Source: Bemisia tabaci (lineage: Eukaryota > Arthropoda > Insecta > Hemiptera > Aleyrodidae). From it: DNA of 64,000 bases. Both the position numbers and the translations under genes were made by a program. Positions 20,097 through 32,066 of this stretch are shown here, in pieces (position 1 is the stretch's first letter; each line of letters opens with the position of its first letter). The notes under the pieces are model-generated. The model made no database searches. It was not told the DNA's origin and saw only the letters and a list, made by a program, of their open reading frames with translations. Where the stretch lies: NCBI RefSeq assembly GCF_918797505.1, contig NC_092802.1:6591480-6655479 (forward strand), given 5' to 3'.

Positions 20097-21942
20097 TAGG
20101 GTGCGTCAAAAAAAATGAAAGTCTGAAATGTTCCGCTCCCCAGGCGGCAATCGATGACGTTTGGTAAAAAAACATGTTTGCCAAAATTTGGGCCAATTTC
20201 AACCATTTTAAATGGTGCCAAAGGTTAATTTTGTGATGAAATTATGATATTTTGGTTTAGACCTCGATTTCGTACAAAAAACTCGATTTTACGCTGAAAT
20301 CGTGCGTTTACGAGAAAAATGCCATAGAACTCGACTTGTAGAGGATGAAATTTTACACTAGGGGGACGTCTTTGTAACCGATAAAAATCAAATTGAACTA
20401 GAAAAACTCAACTCGGTATTTATTTTTTTGGTCCTCAGAATTTCCGAGGTCTTACAAAGTAGAGGTTTAAAAGACTAATTTTTCACGAAAATTAGTCGAA
20501 AGAGGGTATAAATGAACTGTAGGCAAGTGTTGAGGATGCAAATGTCATCAGAACTTCCTCAGTTTCAAAAAAAGTTCCAACAATTTTGCACAATCCTCCA
20601 AAAAGTGTACGGCTCGAGAAGCGGATCGTGCTATAATAGTGAGGGGAAAGTGCGGTTTGACCGGGAGAAATTGCGTAACAAACTTTCCCTATGTAATCGT
20701 CATCAGTAGGTCCCCCTGAACAACTTCCTGAAAGTTAAAAATGGCCCGACCCCGGAACACCCCTCAAAAAAGTTAAAACTGAAAATGGCGCGTCCGTACT
20801 AAGAGGGTCCGGGAAATCGGTATTTTAAAATGCTCATTCTGTCTCATCATGTTAGGTATCATTTCCTATGTAATTTTGGTCGTAAATTTCATTAAGGAAT
20901 TCCACAAGGTTCTCCGGCCAAAGAAGGCGCTCCAAATCAAAGATGGCGGCCAAATGTGAAAGGCAGGAGGTTGCATTTTTTTAAATATTCACCGAAGGAA
21001 CAAGAAATGTGAAGTGTCATTATTTTCATGTATTTATGGCCAAGAAACTTAAATTTGATGTTATAAACGTATTTAATAAAGGAAATTAAAGGAAACATAC
21101 GACTACCGAGAGAAACGTAAGCTCAGAAGGGGCCTTGCGGAATTCATTTATGAAATCTACGACCAAAATTACATAGGAAATGATACCTAACATGATGAGA
21201 CAGAATGAGAATTTTAAAATACCGATTTCCCGAACCCTCTTATTACGGACGCCATTTTCAATTTTAACTTTTTTGAGGGGTGTTCCGGGGTCGGGCCATT
21301 TTTAACTTTCAGGAAGTTGTTCAGGGGGACCTACTGATGACGATTACATAGGGAAAGTTTGTTACGCAATTTTTCCCGGTCAAACCGCACGTTCCCTTAC
21401 TATTATAGCACGATCCTGCTTCTCGAGCCGTACACTTTTTGGAGGATTGTGCAAAATTGTTGGAACTTTTTTTGAAACTGAGGAAGTTCTGATGACATTT
21501 GCATCCTCAGCACTTGCCTACAGTTCATTTATACCCTCTTTCGACTAATTTTCGTGAAAAATTAGTCTTTTAAACCTCTACTTTGTAAGACCTCGGAAAT
21601 TCTGAGGACCAAAAAAATAAATACCGAGTTGAGTTTTTCTAGTTCAATTTGATTTTTATCGGTTACAAAGACGTCCCCCTAGTGTAAAATTTCATCCTCT
21701 ACAAGTCGAGTTCTATGCATTTTTCTCGTAAACGCACGATTTCAGCGTAAAATCGAGTTTTTTGTATGAAATCGAGGTCTAAACCAAAATATCATAATTT
21801 CATCACAAAATTAACCTTTGGCACCATTTAAAATGGTTGAAATTGGCCCAAATTTTGGCAAACATGTTTTTTTACCAAACGTCATCGATTGCCGCCTGGG
21901 GAGCGGAACATTTCAGACTTTCATTTTTTTTGACGCACCCTA
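20097..21942. mobile_element. 1.85-kb palindromic (foldback) element with 9-bp TSD
   Basis: The outer ends TAGGGTGCGTCAAAAAAAAT and their inverse bound 1846 bp, flanked by perfect AGGTATCAC duplications (20088-20096, 21943-21951). The arms are about 0.85 kb each and almost identical when inverted: for example TTCCGCTCCCCAGGCGGCAA near 20130 and its complement near 21895. The non-complementary centre is roughly 150-200 bp near 20930-21130. No coding frame is credible. Very long inverted repeats plus a 9-bp duplication are known for Mutator-like elements; the assignment is inference. Near-identity of the arms suggests recent insertion or arm-to-arm gene conversion. Confidence 0.85.
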
Positions 21943-21959
21943 AGGTATCACACGAGAAC

Positions 21960-22430
21960 TATGCATAACTTATAGGAATTGCAAATACTTTCTATCTCTT
22001 TCAGCAACTGAGGGCATTTAAGTTATGGATACGATAGAACAAATAGGTACACATTTTGGAGGGCACTACTTCCGTCTTCAATGGCTCATCATGCAGAGCA
22101 TTTTCTTCGTTTTTTGCAGACCTGAAACAAACTAAGAATAAAAAAAAGAAAGATTAGTTGGAGCTTAACCTAACTTGAAAATAAAAAGTTTAGTGGAAGA
22201 TTTATTTTAAATAGAAGTTTGTGTTTTTATATAAAGAAATTTGATAAATATTTTTGTTTGTTTGAATACTATCCCTTTTCTGTTGTTTTTAATATGATGA
22301 TCCTTCGGGCTTTTTGTTCATGTAAAATCAATTTGATAAAGCTGATACCCATCTCTTATTCTAATACAAAATTAATTATTTATTTGGAATGTAATGTAGC
22401 TAATTTCTACTTTTGTCTTTTCTTTCGCTA
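21960..22430. other. No gene recognised
   Basis: AT-rich. A TTTGTTTCAG acceptor-like motif on the minus strand near 22124 precedes an open stretch, but I find no matching donor or homologous protein. Confidence 0.35.
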
Positions 22431-22438
22431 TTTGTTAT

Positions 22439-22838
22439 GTCGTCGCTTGGCTGCGGGCCGATTGTTGAAATTGAAAGATAAGGCGATAGACAAAGAAGAC
22501 ATAGGGAGTATGGAGCTATCCTATTGGTTGAAACCGGTGGTTCCTTTAGACGAAGGGAGAAAATAATGGACTAATTATCGGGTCCCTCGTAGGTTGCTGT
22601 TACTTAGTCTATTACCTACCTCTTTTGTCCAATGCAACCGCCCGCTATCACCAATAGGATCCCTCTATATTTTTTTTGTCTTCTTTGGCTATAGCTTTGT
22701 CTATCAATTTCAATAATCGGCCCGCTGACAGAAGGGCGTAACTACAGATTGAGATGATCCCGGAAAAGCATTGAATTGTGTGGAAGATAGGGTTCATTGC
22801 AAAGTGTAGCTACGCCCTTATGTCAGGTAGGCGACGAT
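22439..22838. mobile_element. CTGACATAAGGG inverted-repeat element with nested insertion
   Basis: The left end TGTCGTCGCTTGGCTG and, after the insertion, ACAGAAGGGCGTA pair inversely with TACGCCCTTATGTCAGG and GCGACGATG at the right end. Without the insertion the element is about 125 bp, like its relatives at 19737 and 46994. Confidence 0.65.
22454..22724. mobile_element. Nested CGGGCCG element with 3-bp TSD
   Basis: The ends CGGGCCGATTGTTGAAATTG and the near-inverse CAATTTCAATAATCGGCCCG bound 271 bp, with CTG on both sides (22451-22453, 22725-22727). The arms extend ~110 bp with substitutions. A 3-bp duplication occurs in PIF/Harbinger and CACTA elements, so the superfamily is unassigned. 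Confidence 0.65.
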
Positions 22839-23222
22839 GTGAGCTACTAATAAAAGTCATTTTAAAGTGATTATAAATGATAAAAAAGTGATAAGTAATT
22901 AGAAACGACTCAGTGTTTCCTGCTTAATCATGCGAAAATCTATGTTAATATTTGCAACACTAAATATTATTAATGTGAAATTCAATGATCAAATGCGAGT
23001 AAAACAGCTTCCGCTGTGAGCGCTTCGTTTCTTGCCGATCTGAAAAAAAAAGATAAACAAAAGAAAACTAGGTAGTTTGAGGTTTACGGAATATAAAACG
23101 GGAACCAAGCTGAACAGTTCGAAAGACTGTTTTTCCTACTGGTCTGAAACTATGCAAATAGAGGAAAAATAGTTTAAAGTATACAAGAAAAAACACTATA
23201 TAAAACAAGGTGAAACAATTTT

Positions 23223-23776
23223 GGAGGGTATGGATTCGATCGACATGAATCGATCGAAAAATTAAAACGTGAATCGATCGACGTGAATCGATCGACAAAT
23301 TATTAAAAAACCGGTGTCGACTCGATCGAAAAATGAAAACGTGAATCGATCGACCTGAATCAATCGACACCGATTCGATCGACAGTTAATTAAAAAACAC
23401 CCGTGTCGATTCGATCGACATGAATGGATCGAAAAATAAAAACGTGAATCGATCTACTCACGGGTTTGTCGATCGACTCACGGCTTTTGTCGCTCGATTC
23501 ACGGGTTTGTCGATCGATTCAAGGGTTTTTCGATCGATTCACGGTTGTCGATTGAATCGGTGTCGATCGATTCACGTTTTTATTTTTCGATCCATTCATG
23601 TCGATCGAATCGATACGGGTGTTTTTAAATTAACTGTCGATCGAATCGGTGTCGATTGATTCATATCGATCGATTCACGTTTTCATTTTTCGATTGATTC
23701 ATGTCGATCGAGTCGACACTGGTTTTTTAATAATTTGTCGATCGATTCACGTTTTCATTTTTCGATCATACCCTCC
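23223..23776. mobile_element. TCGATCGA-rich palindromic element with 9-bp TSD
   Basis: GGAGGGTAT and ATACCCTCC end a 554-bp element flanked by perfect AACAATTTT copies (23214-23222, 23777-23785). The interior is built almost wholly from variants of GTGAATCGATCGAC. By hand count there are about 17 TCGATCGA octamers, themselves palindromic, plus many one-off variants. The two halves are inverted copies of each other. No gene. Confidence 0.85.
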
Positions 23777-24059
23777 AACAATTTTTACTGTGTTCGTTTC
23801 ATATTCATCTGATAAAAAAATAAATGAAAGTAAAACACAGAGAGCAAAACTAGTGTCTTATTCGAGAGAGTAATAAAAACGCAGTCAATCAATTTTCCTC
23901 GTGATTAAAATGCTGAAAATTATCTAACCGCATCTCTCATCAATTCAGAAAAGACACATACAAATGAGAAAGAAAAGCTGACGTGAAGCTTTTGAGGAGG
24001 GAAAAAAATCTGGCTTAAGAAAAAAGTGTCACAGTTAACAGTCTTTACAGTTTAAGAAC

Positions 24060-24600
24060 TTTATTTTAGATTTTTAAAATTAAAAGTTTTTGATTTCAAA
24101 AATTTTAAATTTTACATTTTAGAATTAAAATTTTTACTTTTTGAATTTTATAATTTTTATTTTTCAATTTGATTTTTATATTAATGTTTTACATCATTTC
24201 TTCTATTTTTTCAGACTCAATAGATCAATAGTGTATATATACTATAAATATTGTAGTAGTAGGCATATAGTGAGTAGTATGGTAGGTAAATAAGTATAGT
24301 AAGTACAGTAAGTAAGTAAGTATAGTATAAGTAGTAGTAAGTATATAGTTGCGGTAGTAATAATATATATATGTATTATTGACCTATTGAGTATGAATAA
24401 ATTGGAAAAATGATATGTAGCATTAAGATAAAAATAAAATTGAAAACTAAAAATTTTAAAGTTTATAAAGTAAAAATTGAAATCTAAAATTTACAATATA
24501 AAAAATTTGAAATTAAAAAATTAAAAAATGAATTTTTGAATTGTAGAGCATATAAATTTTAAACTATAAATTTTCTTGCAGTAGAAGTTAAGAATAAGCT
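24060..24600. repeat. AT-rich degenerate palindrome with AGTA microsatellite
   Basis: Runs of AAATTTTAAA-type sequence on both sides of a (AGTA/GTAG)n tract (about 24250-24350) give a loose, mirror-like structure. No coding potential. Confidence 0.5.
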
Positions 24601-25240
24601 ATTATACACAGTGTACTCACGGATTAGAACCTGTAGTGTAAGCGACCACTACAACACAACACCACACAACACTACCGACTGACCGACTGAACGACTGACT
24701 GACCCACTGACCTGCTCACCCATGAAATTACTACGCTTGCTGAAACCAAACTGACTAAAATTTAGGGTTGGGTTTGCCCTTTTATAATCTCGTAAACTGC
24801 TGGCCTGAAGCCACCACAAACAATCCCATCCCCCCCCCCCCCTGGCTGACCCCTCTCGCAATTAGGATGTATTCCAGAAACTTCTTCCTTGTTTTCCAAA
24901 GGCGGAAAATCCGAGCTTTGCGGTATTTCAGGAAGGGGTGCATTCCATCACTTTCGGATGCGGCCAGGCGGGGTCCTTTGTTTCACTGAGATGAATGATG
25001 GACCTTACGCGTCACTGTAATCAGGACATGGAAATCCCTTGTTTTGTTTCTTTGGCGGTCCGGTCAAGAAACCTCCGGGCTGCAAAACAATGGAAGAGGA
25101 GGGGATCGTAAACAGGAAAAAGAACACGGAAATAAATTACTTTGGAAACACATCCGTTACAGTGAAAAAGCAAAAAAATACTGAACTACAAAGAGAGAGA
25201 GGGGGGGGCGGGTGGCAAAGTCCAGAGAAAGTCTCTAAGT

Positions 25241-25638
25241 GGGTCGAATTTTGGAAAAAGGAACCATCGCAATTACAGTGTTGTAAAAAGATTGCTTCTT
25301 CATAATTATCAAAGAAATCTCCCAGAATAACAAATGGACTACATTTTGCAATTTGGAACTATAAATTCTAGCTCAGTTTAAAAACAATGTATGTGCCATT
25401 AGTTTCCCAATGCATATGAGTGTTTTTTCATATGAGCCAAAATTTATAGTTCCAAATTGCAAAATGCAGTCCAAATAGTTCTGGCTTCTCACGAAACAAT
25501 TGTTAGTTTTGAAGGAAAATACTGAAGGTAAGTTCTAACACTGTACATAGATTATAAGTAATTTTAAACGTACAGAAGAAGGTGCACGATCTTGAAAACA
25601 CTGTAATCGCGCTGGTTCCTTTTTGCTAAATGCCATCC
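25241..25638. mobile_element. GGATTGC-family MITE with nested MITE, 4-bp TSD
   Basis: AAGT flanks both sides (25237-25240, 25639-25642). The AAAAAGGAACC near the left end and GGTTCCTTTTTGC near the right, with CAGTGTT inside, identify the family of 35696 and 56120. Without the 137-bp nested element and its duplication it would be about 257 bp. Confidence 0.7.
25336..25472. mobile_element. Nested 137-bp GGACTGCATTTTG MITE
   Basis: GGACTACATTTTGCAATTTG and the inverse CAAATTGCAAAATGCAGTCC end the element, with AAAT on both sides (25332-25335, 25473-25476). A decayed relative lies at about 36790-36900. Confidence 0.75.
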
Positions 25639-26053
25639 AAGTGAATTGCGTAGTTCCACGAACAAAAGCGGTGCGTATCACGATAATATTAATATTATGT
25701 CTTGGTGAGGTATGGTATGAATATAGTTTCCTTGAAATATTTACAAAGTTTTGATGAAATCGCGATTAAAATTCATAGAAAAAATTTTTTTAGGGGGGGG
25801 GGGGGGCACAAATTCCCCACGAAATTCCCGTTTTATCTCACAAATTTTGGCAACGTCCGAGGGCTCATAGGACGTTCTTTCTTAATACAGAGTTCGGACT
25901 GACGGGATTTGAGTGTTGACTTCAAACATTTTTTCTGGCGATTGATTTTTCTGGCTATCGATGAGAGGTATTCTACAGCTGGGCTGCTCTCCCTAGATCA
26001 GGGTGTCTACAGGTCCGGAAAACCCGGAGATTACTCTTTTTTTAGGGTGGCTC

Positions 26054-26218
26054 CAGTGGCGTGGCGTGCTTTGCGATATATCGATTGTTATGCCATTTAA
26101 ACCTATGGAAAATGATCGATGAACAGGGTGTTCGCTACGAACACCTTAATAATCGATTCTTTACCATACGTTTAAATTGCAAAACAATCGATACATCGCA
26201 ATTCACGCCACGCCACTG
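26054..26218. mobile_element. 165-bp CAGTGGCG hAT MITE, copy 2
   Basis: The ends CAGTGGCGTGGCGTG and CACGCCACGCCACTG are perfect. Flanks GGTGGCTC and CGTGGCTC match at 7 of 8 bases. The centre holds the short palindrome TGTTCGCTACGAACA. Confidence 0.85.
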
Positions 26219-26355
26219 CGTGGCTCGGAAGCAATCGTAATGCGTGTTTTTTAAAGACAGCCTGGAAAGTATGCAATCTCTTGCGCACTAATTCTTTGTC
26301 TTGCATCAACGCACGCTTTGCTTTCCTTCTCAATCGTTAAAGTCTCCCAGTAATT

Positions 26356-26851
26356 CTGTCGCGCTAAGGAAGAACGCCGTATGAGCATTCGAAACTTGCC
26401 AAATTTCCTTCAGTAAAATGTTCATTTTTGAGAAAAGTTATGAACATTTTTTCTTGAAATTTTCAGGAGCTTTAGGTGAAATTGCTAACAACATTATCTG
26501 AAAAATTGGGAGAACAATATTCATACATTTACTAGGAAATTCGTGTTTCATCAAAGGAAATATGGGATCGCCTGAAGGTTCATACGGCGTTTTTCCATAG
26601 TACGCATCGCATCGTTAGCAGTATAGGATCTATGGTTTGTAACCATTGTGTTACACTGCACCGTTCCGAGTCTATCACAAGGGGACTTTAACGCAGGAAA
26701 AGAAAAGCAGGAAACTTTTGGTGAAATTGCAAACAACATAATCTGAAAAATTGGGAGAAAAATATATAAGTTTACCAGGAAATTCGTGTTTTATAAATGA
26801 AAATTTGGCAACGCCTGAAGGTTCATACGGTGTTTCTCCTTTGCACGGCAG
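26356..26851. mobile_element. CTGCCGTGC MITE, compound copy
   Basis: One complete element (26356 to about 26609) is followed by ~90 bp shared inversely with 16813-16892 and then the right half of a second element (about 26700-26851). AATT occurs just outside both extreme ends, which may be chance. The arrangement suggests recombination between copies. Confidence 0.6.
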
Positions 26852-27055
26852 AATTTGCCATGGAAGATTCGGATGAACACCGGCTAAAAATAGGCGGATT
26901 TTCATCAAGTTCGACACAATTTTATTTCTGTCGATCGTATTAAAAAATTTCCATCGGAAGTTCCAATCTTATTATACTTTTAATTTTAAATCATCATAAT
27001 TTGTTCAGCTTGAACTAAAACTCAACTTAAAACAGTGCCCAAAAATAGGGCAAAA

Positions 27056-27675
27056 ATTCCAAATCTGTGGTGAGCGCCATCAGGCATTCCTAGGATCGGG
27101 CAACCGATCTTCTCGTTTATCAGGAATCTAGTGGTTGAATTGAAATTAATTTTTTTTTATTCAAAATATAGAGAACTACAAAGTATTAACTCTATTTGCT
27201 ATAACTAAAAATTAAAATAAGACCAAAATTTAGTTCGGATCTTTCGATAAGAATTCCTTGCAGGAGTCTGAACTTTGATAAATATTTTGTATTTAAGTAG
27301 AAACTACCGAGAGAACTGAGCACGAGGATACTTTTGGTTCATAGATTGATTACCTAATTACTGAGATACAAAAAAATGATTTAAACCGCTGAATTACATG
27401 TGTTGAAATAGGAAATCAAGTTCAGCGAATATTGTATAACACAATGTCTAAAAGGTAGTAGCACTGAATATATTGGCATGTAGGGTGTAGCCAAGTGCTA
27501 GAGATAATATTACAATTTTATAAAAAAAACACTTACATGAACTTTGACCGAGGTTTTTCGAAGGGCGAGCGCTTCATCGTCAGGGTCACAAAGTATATGT
27601 CTCAGGCAAATAGTAAAATCAGGCATTTTGTCAAATGCCTAGGCAAATAATCAAATAAATTAACTTAGATTGAAA
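27056..27675. other. No gene recognised
   Basis: AT-rich unique-looking sequence. Confidence 0.4.
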
Positions 27676-28562
27676 GGAGGGGAATCGTTAAGGGCCTTTT
27701 TTGGGCCCACCCTGAAATTTCTCAACTCCGCGATTTTTTGGTCATTGAAGGTCTATATTTTACGGAATGCATAATGGTTTGGTCATTTTCGATCTATCTC
27801 GGGGTCTACCACTGGCATGATCCGAAAAAAATGGCGCAAAACCACCTAAACGCGAATTGTTCTCGATTTTCCCGAATAACATGTGGCAACGCTGAGCCAC
27901 AGCGGGAGATAAATACATAAATAGATAAAACATGCATAAAATCCCTACTAATGTGGCCACTGCGTGTGAAAAATAAAGGTTTCTGAACTTGCGGAATGTT
28001 CTTGACGAGGAACAGCCTCCGAATTCTGAAATACTAGGTTTTCCGTTAATTCAGGCAATAAAATATGGCAACATCGGCTTTTTTTGGGGGGGGGGCTTTG
28101 AATCCAGAAAAGTTTTTTGAGGAAGGTTTTGACCACCCACGTCCATTTATTGTCAAAAAAATTAAACTCTGGCGTAAGATGAGTTGCTTTTTTAAGCCAT
28201 TTTAAATAACGATGAAAAACAGGAAAATTCTAAAAAAGTTTTTTTTAACAATGAGCGCAAAGTTTGACATCAACGAAAATTGGCCAAAGTGACTCTCTTA
28301 CATCCCTAATGAACATACTTGAAGGACTTTTTTGTCCTCTGAAGGGATCGGTATGAAACAGCGCGTTGAATGCCGAAAAACCCGCATTTTCCGCCAAAAT
28401 TGGCCTTCAGACCCATGTTTAGGCCAGTGATAGACCCGAAAGAGATCGAAAATGACCAAACCATTATGCATTCCGTAAAATATAGACCTTCAATGACCAA
28501 AAAATCGCGGAGTTGAGGAATTTCAGGGTGGGCCCTAAAAAGGCCCTTAACGATACCCCTCC
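27676..28562. mobile_element. GGAGGGG inverted-repeat element, ~0.89 kb
   Basis: Arms of about 140 bp are nearly perfect inverses: GGAATCGTTAAGGGCC at the left and GGCCCTTAACGATACC at the right, continuing through GGTCATTGAAGGTCTATATT. The unpaired centre is ~600 bp without a gene. No clear duplication. Confidence 0.7.
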
Positions 28563-28565
28563 TTT

Positions 28566-28970
28566 AAGGCGCGATGGCGCGAGCTGTGAATTTGCGATGT
28601 TCCGCAGCTCCTCTTTGTGCTGGCCGATGAGGTGTCGTGAGAAAACTTAAGAAACGAGGCTCGATTATTGGAGGCTGTGTTGCTCATACATCCTTCAAAG
28701 CACCGCTACAAATACAAATGAGACAAACTGAAACAAACACAGTATGGAAGTAGAACAAAGTAACAAGAGGCGCGTTGATGACGGCGCAGAGATACAACTA
28801 TTCGCACATGATGGATGTCCGAGTTGCATCTGCAAAATTGAAGGCGCGATGGCGCTAGGCGTGAACTCGTAATGCTCCGTTCTATATGCTGTCAGTGAGG
28901 TGCCGCTCAGATTCGAGAGAAAAGTTTAAAAAACCAGGCTCGATTACGTCTCGCCTCTGTCGCTCGTTAA
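28566..28970. repeat. Direct repeat, ~125 bp, two copies
   Basis: GGCGCGATGGCGCGAGCTG at 28566 and GGCGCGATGGCGCTAGGCG at 28844 each begin a related segment that continues through GAGGTG and CAGGCTCGATTA. The spacing is ~277 bp. Confidence 0.6.
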
Positions 28971-29883
28971 TTTTTTCTTCTATTTTCAATTTGAAGTTTG
29001 ATTTTTTTTTAAATGTATTTACAAACCTACATCTACGGCTCGTATACGTACCGCGGTCCCTTACAACTCGCGTGGCACGTTTTTTGACACAAGTCTCTTG
29101 TTAATTTGACTGGGCTTCAGTATCGAAGGTTAATGAAAATATCAAAAAAACATAATTGTACCTTGTTCGCTAAAAACTCAGGAATTAAGAGGGGAGCCAA
29201 AAGAAACCACTCACAATCACTCAGTGAATTTCAATAAAATTTAGTTATGTTCGATCTTGCAAAATTAGGCCCCGATTATTCGGAGGCATCCAAAACATTG
29301 CCATTGCCGACAAAATGGTTGTTGAATGGGACCTCTTGCAGCCTGCTTTCATATCTGGTGCATTTAATATACATATATTCCTACCTCTTCATTTCTGCAT
29401 TTCTTACTTAACACTTTGTACCTTCTAGATTGGATGTTTCATTTTTCAATTAGGTTAAAAAAATCTTTTTGGCGCACATATTTTCGGGTTCATGAATCCG
29501 AAAACCCGAAAATGATGCATCATTTTCCGGCTTTTAGTTTTTAAAAGCAGTATTATAGGTTGCAAACTTTGGCTCGATTCTTGTGGAAATAATGATGCAT
29601 GGATGCGTTCTGGTACCCAGCTTTGATTTTATATTTTTTTTCATTTCCCAAGTCTCCCGGTTACTTAAAAGTGTTCAATTCCGCAATTTTTGTTCTGTGC
29701 GATTACCTAATAAATTTCGATCCTATAGCGTAAAATAGCGGTGATTTACCAGAAATATCTGGACCGCCCCTGGACCTCGGGGTGTCTCCCCCCCCCCCCC
29801 GGGACAAAATATCGCTTTACGACCCTTTAGCCGGCTAAGGGTCTACGCCATGAGATGTGAGCCAGTCCGACCCTGCATTGTGC

Positions 29884-30055
29884 AGTAGTATCGTTTTTGA
29901 AGCCAGAAGCTTAAATAAACGCATAATTCTTACGGAGATTGTGAAATTAAGAGCATATTCCAAACTCTCAAGATTCATTCATCGTGAACTTTGAACCACT
30001 ATCAAAAACAAATAACTCACCTTTTTGCTCTGGCTGAAGTTTTCAACAGGCCCAT
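29884..30055. mobile_element. ATGGGCCTGTTGC element, right half only
   Basis: AGTAGTATCGTTTTTGAAGC through TTCAACAGGCCCAT matches the right arm of the element at 4827. The left arm is missing. Confidence 0.6.
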
Positions 30056-30289
30056 TACTTTAGCTTAAAGAAAAATACAAACCATACCAACACGTCTGTT
30101 TTTCGAAACTCGTATTTGGCATCCAGCGCCTTTACAACTTGACGTATTTATGCTGGAAGGAACTATGTGCATTGGGTTTGTGTGAGACATAGTTCTTTTT
30201 AGTATAAATACGTCCAACTCTGACAACGTAGGAAGAGAAGCGGCTTTAAAGTCGCAAGTTCCAATTTTGTGTTGACCGGCCGTCCGTCG

Positions 30290-31211
30290 CGTCGCACAGT
30301 GGATCGAGACAATCCGAGAGGTCGAACATCAACTTTTTGACTAAAACTGCAAATTTTGATGTTGAATTCGTCACATTTTAAAGTTTAAGGGGATGTTTCT
30401 AGCAGGGCCGGATTAAGGGGGTGGCCACATGGACAGCGGCCCATGCTGGCAAATTTTGCAATTTTTTTTTAAATGTAGGTATACAAATAAAATTGCAAAC
30501 GGGAAAAGGCGACAAAATCTTGCATTTCCTGTGAGTATCGTAATTTCTAATTTTGTCGTTTTGCGGTGATACAAAAGACAGCACCTTTAATTGGTCGAGT
30601 TATGAGAGAAACCAAACACGCAATTTGGCCAGAACGCTCATTTATGAACAGCAGCGTTCAGCAGCGGTCGGCGTGAAAGGCATAGCGCCTACAAGAGTGT
30701 AGGAATACTTCACGCATTGCGCTAAACAAAGTGCATTCAGCACGGCGCGGCGGTGGAAGTTAAAATTATTGAACCACATTTATGATTGTTCTTTTATAAT
30801 TTTTTCGTTCATTTCTTATTAATGGAAGGCATTGTCTACACAGAGACAGGCTTACGGAACTTAACTTTCGCTCTAAGCTCCGTGAATTTTTGCTATTAGT
30901 GTTAACGGGGCTCCCGCAAAAAATTTATTCAACACGAGTGAACGCGTCTTATGCATCCCTCTCCCCCCGGCACGTTCACTTATCGGTTTTTATTGATGTT
31001 TCAAAACGAATGAAATGGGGGCGGCAAAATACAGGCGGCCCATGGGCGGCAAGTAGGTAAATCCGACCCTGGTTTGTAGAGGAAAATTTAAAGAGGAAAG
31101 CAATAGGACCACTTTTAAAATCTCAACATTTTGTATAAACGGAATTATAAGCTATTTAAGTTTCCCAATTTTGTCCGACCCCTCTCAACGACTCGAACCA
31201 CTGTGCGACGC
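30290..31211. mobile_element. GCACAGTGGATCGAG element, copy 2, split by a hAT element
   Basis: The ends GTCGCACAGTGGATCGAG and the inverse CCACTGTGCGAC match the elements at 12317 and 46735. Removing the hAT insertion leaves about 245 bp, close to the 243 bp of the uninterrupted copy. Confidence 0.75.
30403..31071. mobile_element. Non-autonomous hAT element, 669 bp
   Basis: The ends CAGGGCCGGATTAA and AAATCCGACCCTG are followed by GTTTCTAG and GTTTGTAG flanks (30395-30402, 31072-31079; 7 of 8 match). The CAGGG terminus and 8-bp duplication are standard hAT features. It has subterminal GGCCCATG motifs on both sides and no transposase frame. Confidence 0.85.
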
Positions 31212-31410
31212 CGGACCGTGATGGAGCCCTGAAAATTGGACGGAACGAAAAATGCGCTCCGACAGGAAATTAAATATCGGCCGGAGTCCTTTTTGTCGCT
31301 GCTTTGGCATGGTCACGGGGCTGTCTTTTGAGCTTTGATTGATTCTCCCTTCTCTCTCCTATTCCCAAATCCTCCACTCTCACTCTCACGGTTTGGCCCA
31401 TGAGCAGAAC

Positions 31411-31575
31411 CAGTAGCGTGGCGTGAATTGCGATGTATCGATTGTTATGTCATTTAAAGCTATGGTAAAGAATCGATTATTAAGGCGTTCGCTGCGAACA
31501 CCCTGTTTATCGATCCTTTTCCATATGTTTAAATGGCATACCAATCGATATATCGCAAAGCACGCCACGCCACTG
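31411..31575. mobile_element. 165-bp CAGTGGCG hAT MITE, copy 3
   Basis: Perfect 8-bp duplication AGCAGAAC at 31403-31410 and 31576-31583. The ends are CAGTAGCGTGGCGTG and CACGCCACGCCACTG. Confidence 0.9.
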
Positions 31576-32066
31576 AGCAGAACTCAAAGACCTTGTGACC
31601 CTGAAACCTGTCTCCATTCGAATGCTTACTGGGCCGAGGATCACAGACTCCACGGAGCCCATTCTGCCGTGATAGCGAGAAGAGCAGTAAGTGCAAAAAT
31701 TAGGTCTTGAGATAACGGGCTCAGAAGCTTCTGACCGGTTTTCATAGAGAGAAACCTCCGTTCTTTGTCAAATTGCCACTAATCACCCAAAAGACTCTCA
31801 AAAATCATCTGGATACTTAAAAATCGACAAATCCTGTTTCAATTATATAAAACGGGCGTTATTCTTTTTCATGTTAGGCCAATGTTAGGCAAGACAGCCG
31901 TAAGTGTCATCCTCTGCATGCTCTCGTGGTTGCGTTTTGAAAACACAACAAACACATTTTCAGGTTAGCAATTGGCAGAAGAGGGCGGCACTTTACTTGA
32001 AAGCACTGTTTCCATTGGCTCTCTGGAGGAATACACGTAATGTCACTTACTGCTGACTTGTCTGTA
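31576..32066. other. Unassigned; donor-like motif at 31688
   Basis: After the MITE a frame reads CDPETCLHSNAYWAEDHRLHG and AVIARRA up to a GTAAGT motif at 31688. On the other strand near 32480 a similar ending (HRYVVIAKKA) also meets GTAAGT. They could be related exon ends or the two ends of an unrecognised inverted element. I assign no product. Confidence 0.25.

Noticed and set aside
20512..20709. 65-codon frame in the large palindrome
   Set aside because: Not recognisable, and its complement is present in the other arm; frame length is within chance expectation.
23223..23776. CRISPR-like regularly spaced repeats
   Set aside because: Units are inverted as well as direct, spacers are not unique, and the whole is a transposable palindrome with a 9-bp duplication in an animal genome.
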